Shown: positions 27,548 through 35,919 of the stretch, piece after piece
Position numbering within the stretch: the stretch's first letter is position 1
Layout of the letters: every line of letters begins with the position of its first letter
From: Frondihabitans sucicola
GTDB taxonomy: Bacteria > Actinomycetota > Actinomycetes > Actinomycetales > Microbacteriaceae
Direction of reading: 5' to 3'
Length of the DNA: 64,000 bases
NCBI RefSeq assembly: GCF_030296615.1
Contig: NZ_AP027732.1
Location: 1,364,001 to 1,428,000, forward strand
Program-made: the position numbers and the translations under genes
Notes under the pieces: generated by a model
What the model was told of the DNA's origin: nothing
The model's input: the letters and a program-made list of their open reading frames with translations, nothing else
The model's database searches: none

Positions 27548-28054
27548 CTAATCCAGCGGGAGACGTCGCAGGATCACGTCCTCGACGCGACCCCGGTCGA
27601 GTGTCAGCGTCAAGAACGTGCGATTCGGCTGCCGGCGGCGGTCCGTCGGAGAGCCGGGATTCAGCATCCTGCGCCCGGCCGGGGTCACCGTGTCCCACGG
27701 GATGTGGCTGTGGCCGAACACGATCAGGTCGACGTCGGGATGCTCGCGGTCGGCTCGCGTCTCGCGACCGGCCTTGTCGCCGGTCTCGTGCACCACCGCG
27801 ATCCTGACGCCCTCGATCGTGGCGTGGGCCACCAGCGGAAGGCGCGGCTCGAACTCGGGACCGTCGTTGTTGCCGCGGACGGCCAGCAGGCGCGTGGAGC
27901 GGGCCTCGAACTCGTCGACGAGGTCGAGACCGGTCCAGTCGCCCGCGTGCACGACGAGGTCGGCGTCGTCGACGGCAGCCCAGACCTCCTTCGGGAGCCG
28001 CCTGGCGCGCTGCGGGACGTGCGTGTCGGAGACGATGGCGACGGTGGTGGGCAC
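27548..28054 (-). CDS. YfcE/MJ0936-type metallophosphoesterase
   Basis: A 168-residue calcineurin-like phosphoesterase from a GTG at 28054. Metal-binding motifs appear in order: IVSDTHVPQ (DxH), VVHAGDWTG (GDxx), VRGNNDG (GNxD/N) and IVFGHSHIP (GHTH). The size and compact layout fit the YfcE/MJ0936 group of small phosphodiesterases; the natural substrate is not predictable. It converges on the DsbA-like gene, with only 5 bp between the stops, and is divergent from the AI-2E-family gene. Confidence 0.9.
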   Translation of the reverse strand: MPTTVAIVSDTHVPQRARRLPKEVWAAVDDADLVVHAGDWTGLDLVDEFEARSTRLLAVRGNNDGPEFEPRLPLVAHATIEGVRIAVVHETGDKAGRETRADREHPDVDLIVFGHSHIPWDTVTPAGRRMLNPGSPTDRRRQPNRTFLTLTLDRGRVEDVILRRLPLD

Positions 28055-28132
28055 CGGCCCAGGATAGACACGGGCTCCGAGAGCGCGGGCCCGGTACGGT
28101 GGTCGGAAGATCACGACGAAAGCAGAAGACCC

Positions 28133-29292
28133 ATGGGCCTTTTCCGCCGCAGCACACCGAAGCCCGAGATCACCGAGCCGATCGAGAAGCAGCGGGCGCT
28201 GACCTGGTCGGCTCAGCGGACCATCTGGTCGGACGCGTTCGGTCGGCTGGCGACTCGCTGCCTGCAGATCATCCTGGTGCTCGCCGTGGCCGCGGGGCTC
28301 GTCTTCGCCATGACGCAGCTCAGCCTCGTGGTGATCCCGGTCGTCCTGGCCCTGGTCGTCTCGTCTGCGATCTACCCGCTGCTCGAGCTGATGCGACGGC
28401 GCGGGGTGCCCTCGATCCTGGCGACCTGGATCGCCCTGGTCGCGATCATCGTCGTCCTCGGCTTGGTCGTCTGGCTGATCGTCAACGCCGTGCAGAACCA
28501 GTTCAGCACGCTCATCAAGCAGGCCACCAAGGGCGTCGACCAGCTGCAGGCGTTCGTGAAAGACGGCCCGTTCCACGTCAGCGACACGCAGATCCAGCAG
28601 GCGATCGACCAGGCCGTGAAGTTCTTCCAGAGCAGCACGTTCTCCAGCGGCGCCCTCGCCGGGGTGTCCGCGGCGACCAGCTTCGTGACCGGATTCGCCC
28701 TCTTCGTCGTCGTGCTCTTCTTCTTCATGAAAGACGGCCCGAAGATCTGGGCGTTCCTCGAGCGCCCGTTCTCGGGGAGGCGTACGAGCGCGCGCAGCGG
28801 ATCGGCCAGAAGACGGTGTCGACCTTCGGCGGCTACGTCCGAGGCACGGCCACCGTCGCCCTGGTCGACGCCATCGGCATCGGCCTCGGCCTGTTCATCA
28901 TCGGAGTGCCGTTGGCGCTGCCCCTGTCGGTGATCGTGTTCCTGTCGGCCTTCGTCCCGCTGGTCGGAGCGACGGTGGCCGGGATCCTGGCCGCCCTCGT
29001 CGCTCTCGTCGCGAACGGGCCGGTCGCCGCCATCGTCGTGGTGGCGATCGTGATCCTGGTGAACCAGCTCGAAGGCAACTTCCTCCAGCCGGTCGTGATG
29101 GCCCGGTCGCTGTCGTTGCACCCGCTCGTCGTTCTGATCGCGCTGACCGCCGGCACGATCATCGGCGGGATCGTCGGTGCCGTGCTCGCCGTGCCGATCG
29201 CCGCGGTGGCCTGGGGCATCATCACCGTGTGGAACGGGCCCGACAAGCCCGCCGAGTTCGCACGCCAGAAGCGCCTCGAACCCAAGCTCTGA
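28133..29292 (+). CDS. AI-2E-family transporter (apparent frameshift)
   Basis: A polytopic membrane protein of the AI-2E/PerM family, some members of which export autoinducer-2 or act as ion antiporters. It starts MGLFRRSTPKPEITEPI, has helices such as IILVLAVAAGLVFAM and VVIPVVLALVVSSAIY, a central soluble region, then GYVRGTATVALVDAIGIGLG and GNFLQPVVMARSLSLHPLVV, the C-terminal family signature. The frame shifts at the run of four G at 28774-28777 (after ERPFSG, continuing EAYERAQRIGQK). One missing base restores about 386 residues. A strong terminator follows. Confidence 0.9.
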
Positions 29293-29305
29293 GCTCTGCC
29301 GCGCT

Positions 29306-29347
29306 GAGGACGGCCCCGCGCACTCGAGGGTGCGCGGGGCCGTCCTC
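29306..29347. terminator. bidirectional terminator after the AI-2E-family gene
   Basis: GAGGACGGCCCCGCGCAC (29306-29323) pairs perfectly with the mirror sequence ending at 29347, an 18-bp stem with a 6-base loop, between convergent genes. Confidence 0.92.
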
Positions 29348-29372
29348 GCTTCCGTGACGTGGGAGTCAGACC

Positions 29373-30425
29373 CTAGATCGTGGCGGCGTCGATCACGAAG
29401 CGGTAGCGCACCTTGCTGCGGACGACGAGGTCGTAGGCCTCGTCGATGGTCGCGGGGTCCGTGGCGTCGAGCAGCTCGATCTCGGCCCCGATCCCGTGCT
29501 CGGCGCAGAAGTCGAGCATCTCCTGCGTCTCGCGGATGCCCCCGATGTTCGAACCGGCGAGGCTCCGGCGACCCCCGATCAGCGAACCCGCTTTGAACGA
29601 CTGCGGGTTCTCGGGGAGGCCGACGAACACCATCGTGCCGTTGAGGCGGAGGGTGCGGGCGTACGCGTCGATGTCCATGTCGGCCGAGATCGTGTTGATG
29701 ATCAGGTCGAAGGTGTTGCGGAGCTCTGTGAACGTCGCGGGATCGCTCGACGCGTAGTAGTGGTCGGCGCCCAGCTTCAGGCCGTCCTCCTGCTTGGACA
29801 GCGTCTGGCTGATGACGGTCACCTCCGCGCCGAGGGCGTGCGCGATCTTGACGGCCAGGTGGCCGAGCCCGCCCATTCCGACGACGGCGACCTTCTTGCC
29901 GGGTCCGGCGCCCCAGTGCTTGAGCGGCGAGTAGGTGGTGATTCCGGCGCAGAGGAGCGGCGCCGCCTCGTCGAGGGAGATGCCCTCGGGGATCGAGAGG
30001 ACGTAGTTCTCGTCCGCGACGATCTGCTTGCTGTAGCCACCGTGGGTGTTCTCACCGCTGTACTGGCGCCCGTTGTACGTGGCGACCATGCCCTTGAGGC
30101 AGAACTGCTCCTCGCCGGCGAGGCAGTTCTCGCACTCGCGGCAGGAGTCGACGAAGCAGCCGATCCCGACGCGGTCGCCGACCTGGTGCTTGGTGACGTC
30201 GGAGCCGACCGACGAGACGACGCCGGCGATCTCGTGGCCGGGGACCATGGGGAAGATCGCGCTGCCCCACTCCTCGCGGGCCTGGTGGATGTCGGAGTGG
30301 CAGATGCCGGCGTAGGCGATGTCGATCTGGACGTCGTGGGGGCCGACGTCGCGGCGCTCGACGGTGGAACGTTCGAAGGGGGCACCCGCGGTGGGGGTGA
30401 CGAGAGCGGACACGGTGGTGGACAT
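29373..30425 (-). CDS. zinc-dependent alcohol dehydrogenase (cinnamyl-alcohol/YahK group)
   Basis: A 350-residue medium-chain dehydrogenase that would interconvert aldehydes and alcohols with NADP(H). Catalytic zinc ligands are in YAGICHSDIHQ and PGHEIAG, structural zinc cysteines in CRECENCLAGEEQFC, and the cofactor loop is VVGMGGLGHLAVKI. The pattern GRQYSGENTHGGYSKQIV and overall length match the YahK/CAD group. It is transcribed after the ROK kinase gene on the same strand but with a 108-bp gap, so co-transcription is uncertain. Confidence 0.92.
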   Translation of the reverse strand: MSTTVSALVTPTAGAPFERSTVERRDVGPHDVQIDIAYAGICHSDIHQAREEWGSAIFPMVPGHEIAGVVSSVGSDVTKHQVGDRVGIGCFVDSCRECENCLAGEEQFCLKGMVATYNGRQYSGENTHGGYSKQIVADENYVLSIPEGISLDEAAPLLCAGITTYSPLKHWGAGPGKKVAVVGMGGLGHLAVKIAHALGAEVTVISQTLSKQEDGLKLGADHYYASSDPATFTELRNTFDLIINTISADMDIDAYARTLRLNGTMVFVGLPENPQSFKAGSLIGGRRSLAGSNIGGIRETQEMLDFCAEHGIGAEIELLDATDPATIDEAYDLVVRSKVRYRFVIDAATI

Positions 30426-30533
30426 GGATGTTCCTCCAGGCAGACGGAACGGCCGGACGCGAGATGCGCGCCGGCCGTCATTGGGTGTCCTTAAAGCCTA
30501 TGCCTCGCTCGGCGACGCTCGTGGTGCAAAGGC

Positions 30534-31475
30534 TCAGCCGAGCAGATGAGCCTGGTGGACGAGGGCCGCGGCGCCGATCAGCGGGCTCTCGTCGGAGAGG
30601 CCCGATGTGACGACCTGGATCCGTTTCGCGTACGTGTTGTACGCGGCCTCGTCGATGACGGCGCGGACGAGGTCGAGGTAGTCGGGGCTGACCCGTGAGA
30701 ATCCGCCGCCGACGGCCACGACGTCGAGGTCGAGCAGCGTCGTCACCGAGGTGATCGCCTCCCCGAGGGCAGTGGCCGAGCGCTTCACGGCGGCGATCGC
30801 GAGGTCGTCGCCGGCTGCGTATCCGGCGGCCAGGTCTTCGCCCCGGGTACCCGACCAGCCCTGATCCTGCGCCCAGGCGACGGTGTGCGGGCCGGAGGCG
30901 AGCACCTCGAGGGTGACCGACTCCGACGTCTGGCCGGGCGTGCGCGAAGCGATCTGGATCTGACCGATGTGACCGGCGTTGCCCGTGCCGCCCGAGAGGA
31001 GGCGGCCGTTCACGATCAGACCGCCGCCGACCCCGGTCGAGACCGTGATCGCCAGGGCGTTGTCGACGCCCTGCGTCGCTCCCACCCAGTGCTCGGCGAG
31101 GGCCAGGCTGACACCGTCGAGCCGGAGCGTGACGGGCTCGGCGTCGGGGATCGTCTCGGCGACGAGCCCCTCGACCAGCTCGCGGAGCGGGAACTCTCGC
31201 CAAGCCGGCAGATTGATCGGCGAGACCGTGCCGTGGTGCAGATCGACCGGGCCGGCGCTGCCGATGCCGGTGCCCGCGACGCGCGCCCCCTCGGGCAGAG
31301 CGGCGAGGGCGTGCGCCGTGACGGCGCGGACGGCCTCGGCCAACTCGTCGGACGAGGAACCGTGCCCGGTGGGTCGCCGATCACGGCTGGAGGGGAGCAG
31401 GACACCGCGGTCGTCGACCAGCGCGGCCTCGACCTTCGTCCCGCCGACATCGATGGCTAGCGCGAAAACACTCAC
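30534..31475 (-). CDS. ROK-family sugar kinase lacking the cysteine zinc motif
   Basis: A 313-residue protein from a GTG at 31475. The N-terminal phosphate loop is ALAIDVGGTKVEAALVD, then GIGSAGPVD, a GVGGGLIVNGRLL nucleotide loop and LDVVAVGGGFSRV near the C-terminus. This is the layout of ROK glucokinases and related kinases, with no DNA-binding domain. In most ROK proteins GHxxxxxxG is followed by CxCGxxGC; here the region is GHIGQIQIASRTPGQTSES with no cysteines. The substrate could be glucose or another hexose. Confidence 0.8.
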   Translation of the reverse strand: MSVFALAIDVGGTKVEAALVDDRGVLLPSSRDRRPTGHGSSSDELAEAVRAVTAHALAALPEGARVAGTGIGSAGPVDLHHGTVSPINLPAWREFPLRELVEGLVAETIPDAEPVTLRLDGVSLALAEHWVGATQGVDNALAITVSTGVGGGLIVNGRLLSGGTGNAGHIGQIQIASRTPGQTSESVTLEVLASGPHTVAWAQDQGWSGTRGEDLAAGYAAGDDLAIAAVKRSATALGEAITSVTTLLDLDVVAVGGGFSRVSPDYLDLVRAVIDEAAYNTYAKRIQVVTSGLSDESPLIGAAALVHQAHLLG

Positions 31476-31632
31476 GGCGTTACAGTACCGGGCCTTCGTC
31501 AGAGGTGCTGACAACGTTGACATGGCGACGTGCACGCCTGGGCGCCAGCCGCGAGATGCGGACGCGGCGGCGACGCCGGTGTTGCGTGGGTGATCAGCAG
31601 GATCCGCGAACACCCAGCGAAAGCAGGCAGAC

Positions 31633-32106
31633 ATGACCACCGTGAAGAGCGACGTCGACGTGAACGTCCCCATCAGCGTCGCCTACAACCAGTGGACCCA
31701 GTTCGTCTCGTTCCCGCAGTTCATGGACAGCGTGAAGAGCATCACTCAAGTCGACGACACGCACACGCGCTGGGAGGTCAGCATCGCGGGTGTGGAACGT
31801 CGCTTCGACACCGTCATCACGGAGCAGTCACCGGACGAGCGCGTCGCGTGGAAGAGCACCGAGGGCGATCTGCACGCGGGGGTCGTGACGTTCCACCGCC
31901 TCGGCGACGACCAGACACGCATCTCCGTCCAGCTCGACTGGCAGCCCGAGGGCTTCCTCGAGCACGTCGGCGCCCTCCTCCAGGTCGACGACATCGCCAT
32001 CGACCGCGACCTCGAGCAGTTCAAGGAGCTGATCGAGTCGAACGGGTTCGAGACCGGCTCCTGGCGCGGCAGCGTCGAGCGCGAGCCCGACGCGACCGGC
32101 CGCTGA
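31633..32106 (+). CDS. SRPBCC-fold (START-like) protein
   Basis: A 157-residue protein of the polyketide cyclase / SRPBCC superfamily, which forms a hydrophobic ligand pocket. The start TTVKSDVDVNVPISVAYNQW and FPQFMDSVKSITQVDD are typical, with RISVQLDWQPEGFLEHVGAL and a C-terminal helix (DLEQFKELIES). The ligand is unknown. The last 30 coding bases are duplicated just past the stop codon. Confidence 0.85.
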   Translation: MTTVKSDVDVNVPISVAYNQWTQFVSFPQFMDSVKSITQVDDTHTRWEVSIAGVERRFDTVITEQSPDERVAWKSTEGDLHAGVVTFHRLGDDQTRISVQLDWQPEGFLEHVGALLQVDDIAIDRDLEQFKELIESNGFETGSWRGSVEREPDATGR

Positions 32107-32136
32107 GCGCGGCAGCGTCGAGCGCGAGCCCGACGC
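32064..32136. repeat. 30-bp direct repeat across the SRPBCC gene stop
   Basis: A 30-bp sequence at 32064-32093, inside the gene, is repeated exactly at 32107-32136, starting one base after the stop codon. The period is 43 bp. It begins GCGCGGCAGCGTCGAG. Confidence 0.9.
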
Positions 32137-32149
32137 CCCCTGCTGACCC

Positions 32150-33199
32150 TCAGGGCACCCGGTAGGGCTGCTTGCCCGTCCAGACCGGCGTCTTGCGCTC
32201 CATCGGCACCTCGTGCAGAGTGCGAGCCTTCCCGGACAGATACCAGCTCGACCGGTTACCGGTCTCGACGGGCATCATGCCGACGACGACCTTGCCTCGG
32301 GAATGCATCTCGGCCATGTCGTCGAACGCCTGGGCGATGTACTCGAACGGGTAGAAGCCCGAGATCAGGAAGCGGACCTTCTGCTCGGTCAGCAGGGTCA
32401 CCAGCGCCGACATCAGGCGCGCGGGTTCAGGATCGTCGCGCCCGGCCGTCAGGAAGCGGATCTCGGTGTCGAGCCGCTGCTCGCTCGTCCGCAGCGACTT
32501 CTTCGCCACGCCCAGTTCTTTGGCGCGCTTCGGGTTGTCGCCCCCGAAGTTGTCGATGAACGCCGTGATCGGTCGACCCGCCGCCGCACGGATCCGGTCC
32601 ACGATGCCGTCGCCGTAGGTCACCGGGACCACGCCGATCGACCGGAGGTAGTCGTGGTTCGGCGGGCTGCACGTTCCGATGACCTTCGCCCCCGCCGCAA
32701 GGGCGAGCTGGCACTCGATGCTCCCGACGCCGCCCGCGGCCGCGGAGACCACGACGCAGTCGGTCTCGTCGAGACGGAGCGAGTCGACCGTGGCGTACGC
32801 CGTGCACCCGGCGAGATAGAGACCGCCGGCGACCTCCCACGGGATGTTGTCGGGCTTCTTGACCACCTGCGACCTCGCCGCGACCAGGTGGGTCGCGTGC
32901 GAGCCGCCGCCCACCGCGTGCCCGATGACGGCATCGCCGACCTTGAGGTCTTTGACACCGTCCCCGCGCTTGACGACGAGCCCGGCGAAGCAGGACCCCT
33001 GTCGGGCCGGGAACGTCTGCGGCAGCCGCTTGACGAAATCGCCTTTGCGGATGAAGTTCTCGATGTGGTTGAGCCCGGCCGCCACGACCTCGACGAGGAC
33101 TTCGTCGCCCGCCGGCGTCGGCATCTCGTGCTCGGCGATGTGAAGGACGTCGACATCGCCGTATTCGTCGTACTCCACGGCCTTATAGGTGCGATTCAT
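32150..33199 (-). CDS. zinc-free quinone oxidoreductase-like MDR protein
   Basis: A 349-residue medium-chain reductase. It has MPTPAGDEVLVEVVAAGLNH, a cofactor loop VVVSAAAGGVGSIECQLAL and VIGTCSPPNHDYLRSIG, typical of NADPH:quinone oxidoreductase-like enzymes, and lacks the cysteine/histidine zinc ligands of alcohol dehydrogenases. The C-terminal YPFEYIAQAFDDMAEMHSRG is the usual family end, followed by an unusual extra 40-residue tail (ETGNRSSWYLSGKART). The substrate is unknown. Confidence 0.88.
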   Translation of the reverse strand: MNRTYKAVEYDEYGDVDVLHIAEHEMPTPAGDEVLVEVVAAGLNHIENFIRKGDFVKRLPQTFPARQGSCFAGLVVKRGDGVKDLKVGDAVIGHAVGGGSHATHLVAARSQVVKKPDNIPWEVAGGLYLAGCTAYATVDSLRLDETDCVVVSAAAGGVGSIECQLALAAGAKVIGTCSPPNHDYLRSIGVVPVTYGDGIVDRIRAAAGRPITAFIDNFGGDNPKRAKELGVAKKSLRTSEQRLDTEIRFLTAGRDDPEPARLMSALVTLLTEQKVRFLISGFYPFEYIAQAFDDMAEMHSRGKVVVGMMPVETGNRSSWYLSGKARTLHEVPMERKTPVWTGKQPYRVP

Positions 33200-33316
33200 G
33201 AGGAGACCTCCCTGTCTGGGGAAGTCTGCGCCTCGGTTCGCCCGGGCGCGCGGACACGGAGCGCGCTCCGAGCGAACGCGCAGGATCGCGTCGGAGCGAC
33301 CCGAGCAGGGATCGGG

Positions 33317-33760
33317 CTAGCGGCCCTCGGCTGCTCGCTTCGCCGCTCGCTCGGCGTTCCGCTCCTTGACGCGCAGCTCTTCGTCGCGAACGGCCGCGAG
33401 GTTGAACCTCTCTTGGGAGAGCCAGGTCGGCATCTCTTCGAGCAGCTCCTGGATCTCGGCGGTCGTGAGAGCCTCCTCGACGCCCCCGCGAGCCAGGCCC
33501 GAGATGGTGACGCCGAGCTTGCGAGCGACCTCGGGACGAGGGTGCGGGCCCGTGCGGCGAAGCTCGACGAGCCACTCCGGCGGAGTCGCCACGAGGTCGT
33601 TGAACGCGTCACGCGTCAGCGGGGTGTCCTGGAACTCCTGCGGGGTGGCCGGCAGGTGGATGCCGAGTTTCTTCGCCGCGGTGAACGGCTTCATGGTCTG
33701 CGACGTCTTGGTCGGCTTCGCGCGCTGCGCGTCCGGCTGGTCGCTGTTCTCGGTGGTCAT
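33317..33760 (-). CDS. DUF5997 family protein
   Basis: A 147-residue protein with a Lys/Asp-rich, probably disordered N-terminus, then MKPFTAAKKLGIHLPATP, LTRDAFNDLVATPPEWL, VARKLGVTISGLARGGV and LEEMPTWLSQERFN. This matches actinobacterial DUF5997, a family of unknown function with a helix-turn-helix-like middle, usually found beside a LysR-type substrate-binding gene, as here (divergent, 73 bp apart). The tail is charged and helical. The pairing suggests a shared, still undefined role. Confidence 0.85.
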   Translation of the reverse strand: MTTENSDQPDAQRAKPTKTSQTMKPFTAAKKLGIHLPATPQEFQDTPLTRDAFNDLVATPPEWLVELRRTGPHPRPEVARKLGVTISGLARGGVEEALTTAEIQELLEEMPTWLSQERFNLAAVRDEELRVKERNAERAAKRAAEGR

Positions 33761-33833
33761 TGGCCCAGGCTAACGGGTCGGCCTGCGCCGCCACCCGGGG
33801 ACGTTACCCTTCTGGGGAGCGGAGGAGGCTCCC

Positions 33834-34615
33834 ATCAGCGATCACGACGCACCCACCGACCTCGGGTCGAGCGCCGCCGACGTCTTCCGCGTCGGCTACG
33901 TCCCGGGCGTCACTCTCACCAAGTGGCTGCGGGTCTGGAACGAGCGCCACCCCGAGCGACCTCTGTTGATCGTTCCGATCGACGCGCAGGATCCCTCGGC
34001 TCGGCTCCGTGACGACACCGCCGACGTCGTGTTCGCCCGGCTCCCGATCGAGACAGAGGGTCTGCACGCGATCCCGCTCTATGAGGAGCAGCCCGTCGTG
34101 GTCCTGCCGAAGGAGCACGCGCTGGCCGACGAGGCCGACGTTGCGCTCGCCGATCTGGCGGGCGAGACGCGCCTCGACCTCGACGACTCCCTTGCGCTCG
34201 AGGCCGCCGTCGAGGTGGTCGAGGCCGGAGCGGGCGTGGCCGTGATGCCGCAGTCGCTGGCGCGCCTCTTCGCGCGGAAGGGAGTCGTCGCGCGCTCCGT
34301 CACCGACCTGCCGACCACGACCATCGCCCTGGTCTGGCCGGCCGACGGCACGACGGACGACGTCTCCGACTTCATCGGCGTCGTGCGCGGCCGCACGGCC
34401 AACAGCTCCAGGACCCGTAGCGCCGAAGAGGCCCGAGCGGCGGCCGCGGCCGATGCGAAGTCGGCGCGGGCAGCGCGCGCCAAAGCGAAGAAGGCGGCGA
34501 AGAACGCGCGGGAGAACCCTGAGAAGGGCGGCGGGAAATCGGCGAGCAGACCGCAGGCGCGCGGGCCGCAGCGCGGCAAGGGCGCGGCGGCCCATCGCGG
34601 GGCCGCGGCCGCTGA
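33834..34615 (+). CDS. stand-alone LysR-type substrate-binding protein (start ATC, apparent frameshift)
   Basis: The protein has only the ligand-binding half of a LysR regulator: FRVGYVPGVTLTKWLRVW, then LYEEQPVVVLPKEHALAD, AGAGVAVMPQSLARLF. No helix-turn-helix is present. The expected start falls on ATC at 33834, 5 bp after GGAGGAGG, reading ISDHDAPTD where MSDHDAPTD is natural; no ATG, GTG or TTG lies nearby in frame. A Lys/Ala-rich tail follows. As printed the frame runs into the next gene, but one extra G at 34599-34602 gives RGGRGR and a stop at 34613. About 260 residues. Divergent from DUF5997. Confidence 0.75.
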
Positions 34616-34640
34616 CCGGGCGATCCGACAGAATGGGCTC

Positions 34641-35399
34641 ATGACGCAGTCGTCCGCCCCCGTCGCCCTCCTCACCGGCGTCGGTCGCCGCGAGAACATC
34701 GCCGCAGCCACCGCCCTCACGCTGGCGAGAGACGGCTGGGACGTCGCGCTCGTGACCTGGGCGGCCTACGACCGCACCATGTCGTGGGGCGACCGCCCGG
34801 ACGACGTCGCCAGCCTCGCCGCTGAGATCGAGGCGCTGGGCCGGCGAGCGGACGTCTTCGTCGCCGACCTCGCGGACGCGAGCGCCGCCTCCTCGCTCGT
34901 GGGCGAGGTGGCGAGCGCGATGGGCCCTGTGTCGGGCCTCGTGCTGTCGCACTCGCAGAGCGTCGACTCGAGCATCCTCGACACCACTGTCGAGAGCTTC
35001 GACCGCCACTTCGCCGTCAACGTCCGGGCGGCCTGGCTGCTCATCAAGGCGTTCGCCGAGCAGGTCCCCGACGGTGGCGGCCGGATCGTCGCCCTCACCA
35101 GCGACCACGTCGTCCACAACCTGCCGTACGGAGCCAGCAAAGGCGCGCTCGACCGCATCGTCATCGCGGCCGCCCGCGAGCTCGGCCACCTCCGCATCAC
35201 GTCCAACGCCCTCAACCCGGGGCCGGTCGACACGGGCTGGATGGACGACGCCACCCGGGAGACGCTGACCGCCCTCCAGCCGAGCGGTGCGCTCGGGCTT
35301 CCGCAGGACGCCGCGAACATCGTGCGGTTCCTGCTCTCCGCCGAGGGCGGCTGGATCTCCGGGCAGCTGATCAAGAGCGACGGCGGCTTCTCGGTCTGA
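34641..35399 (+). CDS. short-chain dehydrogenase/reductase
   Basis: A 252-residue classical SDR from the ATG at 34641. The cofactor loop is LLTGVGRRENIAAATALTLA, which resembles the spaced loop of enoyl-ACP-reductase-like and 3-oxoacyl-ACP-reductase-like members. VFVADLADAS, LVLSHSQSVDS in the NNAG position, and the active site YGASKGALDRIV (Tyr-x-x-x-Lys intact) follow, with the NPGPVDTGWM and SGQLIKSDGGF end motifs. Its reading frame is fused to the LysR-type gene upstream only because of the presumed missing base. Confidence 0.9.
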   Translation: MTQSSAPVALLTGVGRRENIAAATALTLARDGWDVALVTWAAYDRTMSWGDRPDDVASLAAEIEALGRRADVFVADLADASAASSLVGEVASAMGPVSGLVLSHSQSVDSSILDTTVESFDRHFAVNVRAAWLLIKAFAEQVPDGGGRIVALTSDHVVHNLPYGASKGALDRIVIAAARELGHLRITSNALNPGPVDTGWMDDATRETLTALQPSGALGLPQDAANIVRFLLSAEGGWISGQLIKSDGGFSV

Positions 35400-35453
35400 A
35401 TTCCGGTGGTTCGGGGCTTCCGCCGGGTCGCCGGCGCCGCCTAGCATGGCCGC

Positions 35454-35894
35454 GTGCCGACCTTTCACACCGCCATCCTGCAGGCAAGGGCCACCGCGAC
35501 GGGCCTCGAGGTGCCGCCCGAGATCATCGACGAGCTCGGCGCCGGCAAGAAGCCCGCGGTCGTCGTGACCGTCGGCGACTACACGTACCGCAGCACGGTC
35601 GGCGTCATGGGCGGCCGGTTCCTCGTCCCGCTCAGCTCCGACCACCGCAAGGCCTCCGGACTGGCTGCCGGCGATGAGGTCGACGTGACCCTCAGCCTCG
35701 ACGATGCGCCGCGGGACATCGCGCCGCCGGCCGATCTCGCCGACCTGCTGGGGCAGGATCCTGCGCTTCTCGCCGCCTTCCACGCCCTCTCGTACAGTCG
35801 CAAGCGCGCCCTCGTCGAGCCGATCGAGCAGGCCAAAGCGGCCGACACGCGTCAGCGGCGGCTCGACAAGGCCATCGAGACGCTCCGAGCCTGA
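35454..35894 (+). CDS. DUF1905 / YdeI-OmpD-associated domain protein
   Basis: A 146-residue protein from a GTG at 35454. The N-terminal half is a small beta domain of the DUF1905 type (FHTAILQARATATGLEVPPE, GVMGGRFLVPLSSDHRKASG, GDEVDVTLSLDD). The C-terminal half is the YdeI/OmpD-associated helix pair (FHALSYSRKRALVEPIEQAK, ADTRQRRLDKAIETL). Function is not established for the family. It contains one of two 12-bp palindromes GCAGGATCCTGC in the window (35753-35764). Confidence 0.88.
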   Translation: MPTFHTAILQARATATGLEVPPEIIDELGAGKKPAVVVTVGDYTYRSTVGVMGGRFLVPLSSDHRKASGLAAGDEVDVTLSLDDAPRDIAPPADLADLLGQDPALLAAFHALSYSRKRALVEPIEQAKAADTRQRRLDKAIETLRA

Positions 35895-35919
35895 GACGGC
35901 GACCGCTCGCGCCCGCGCC

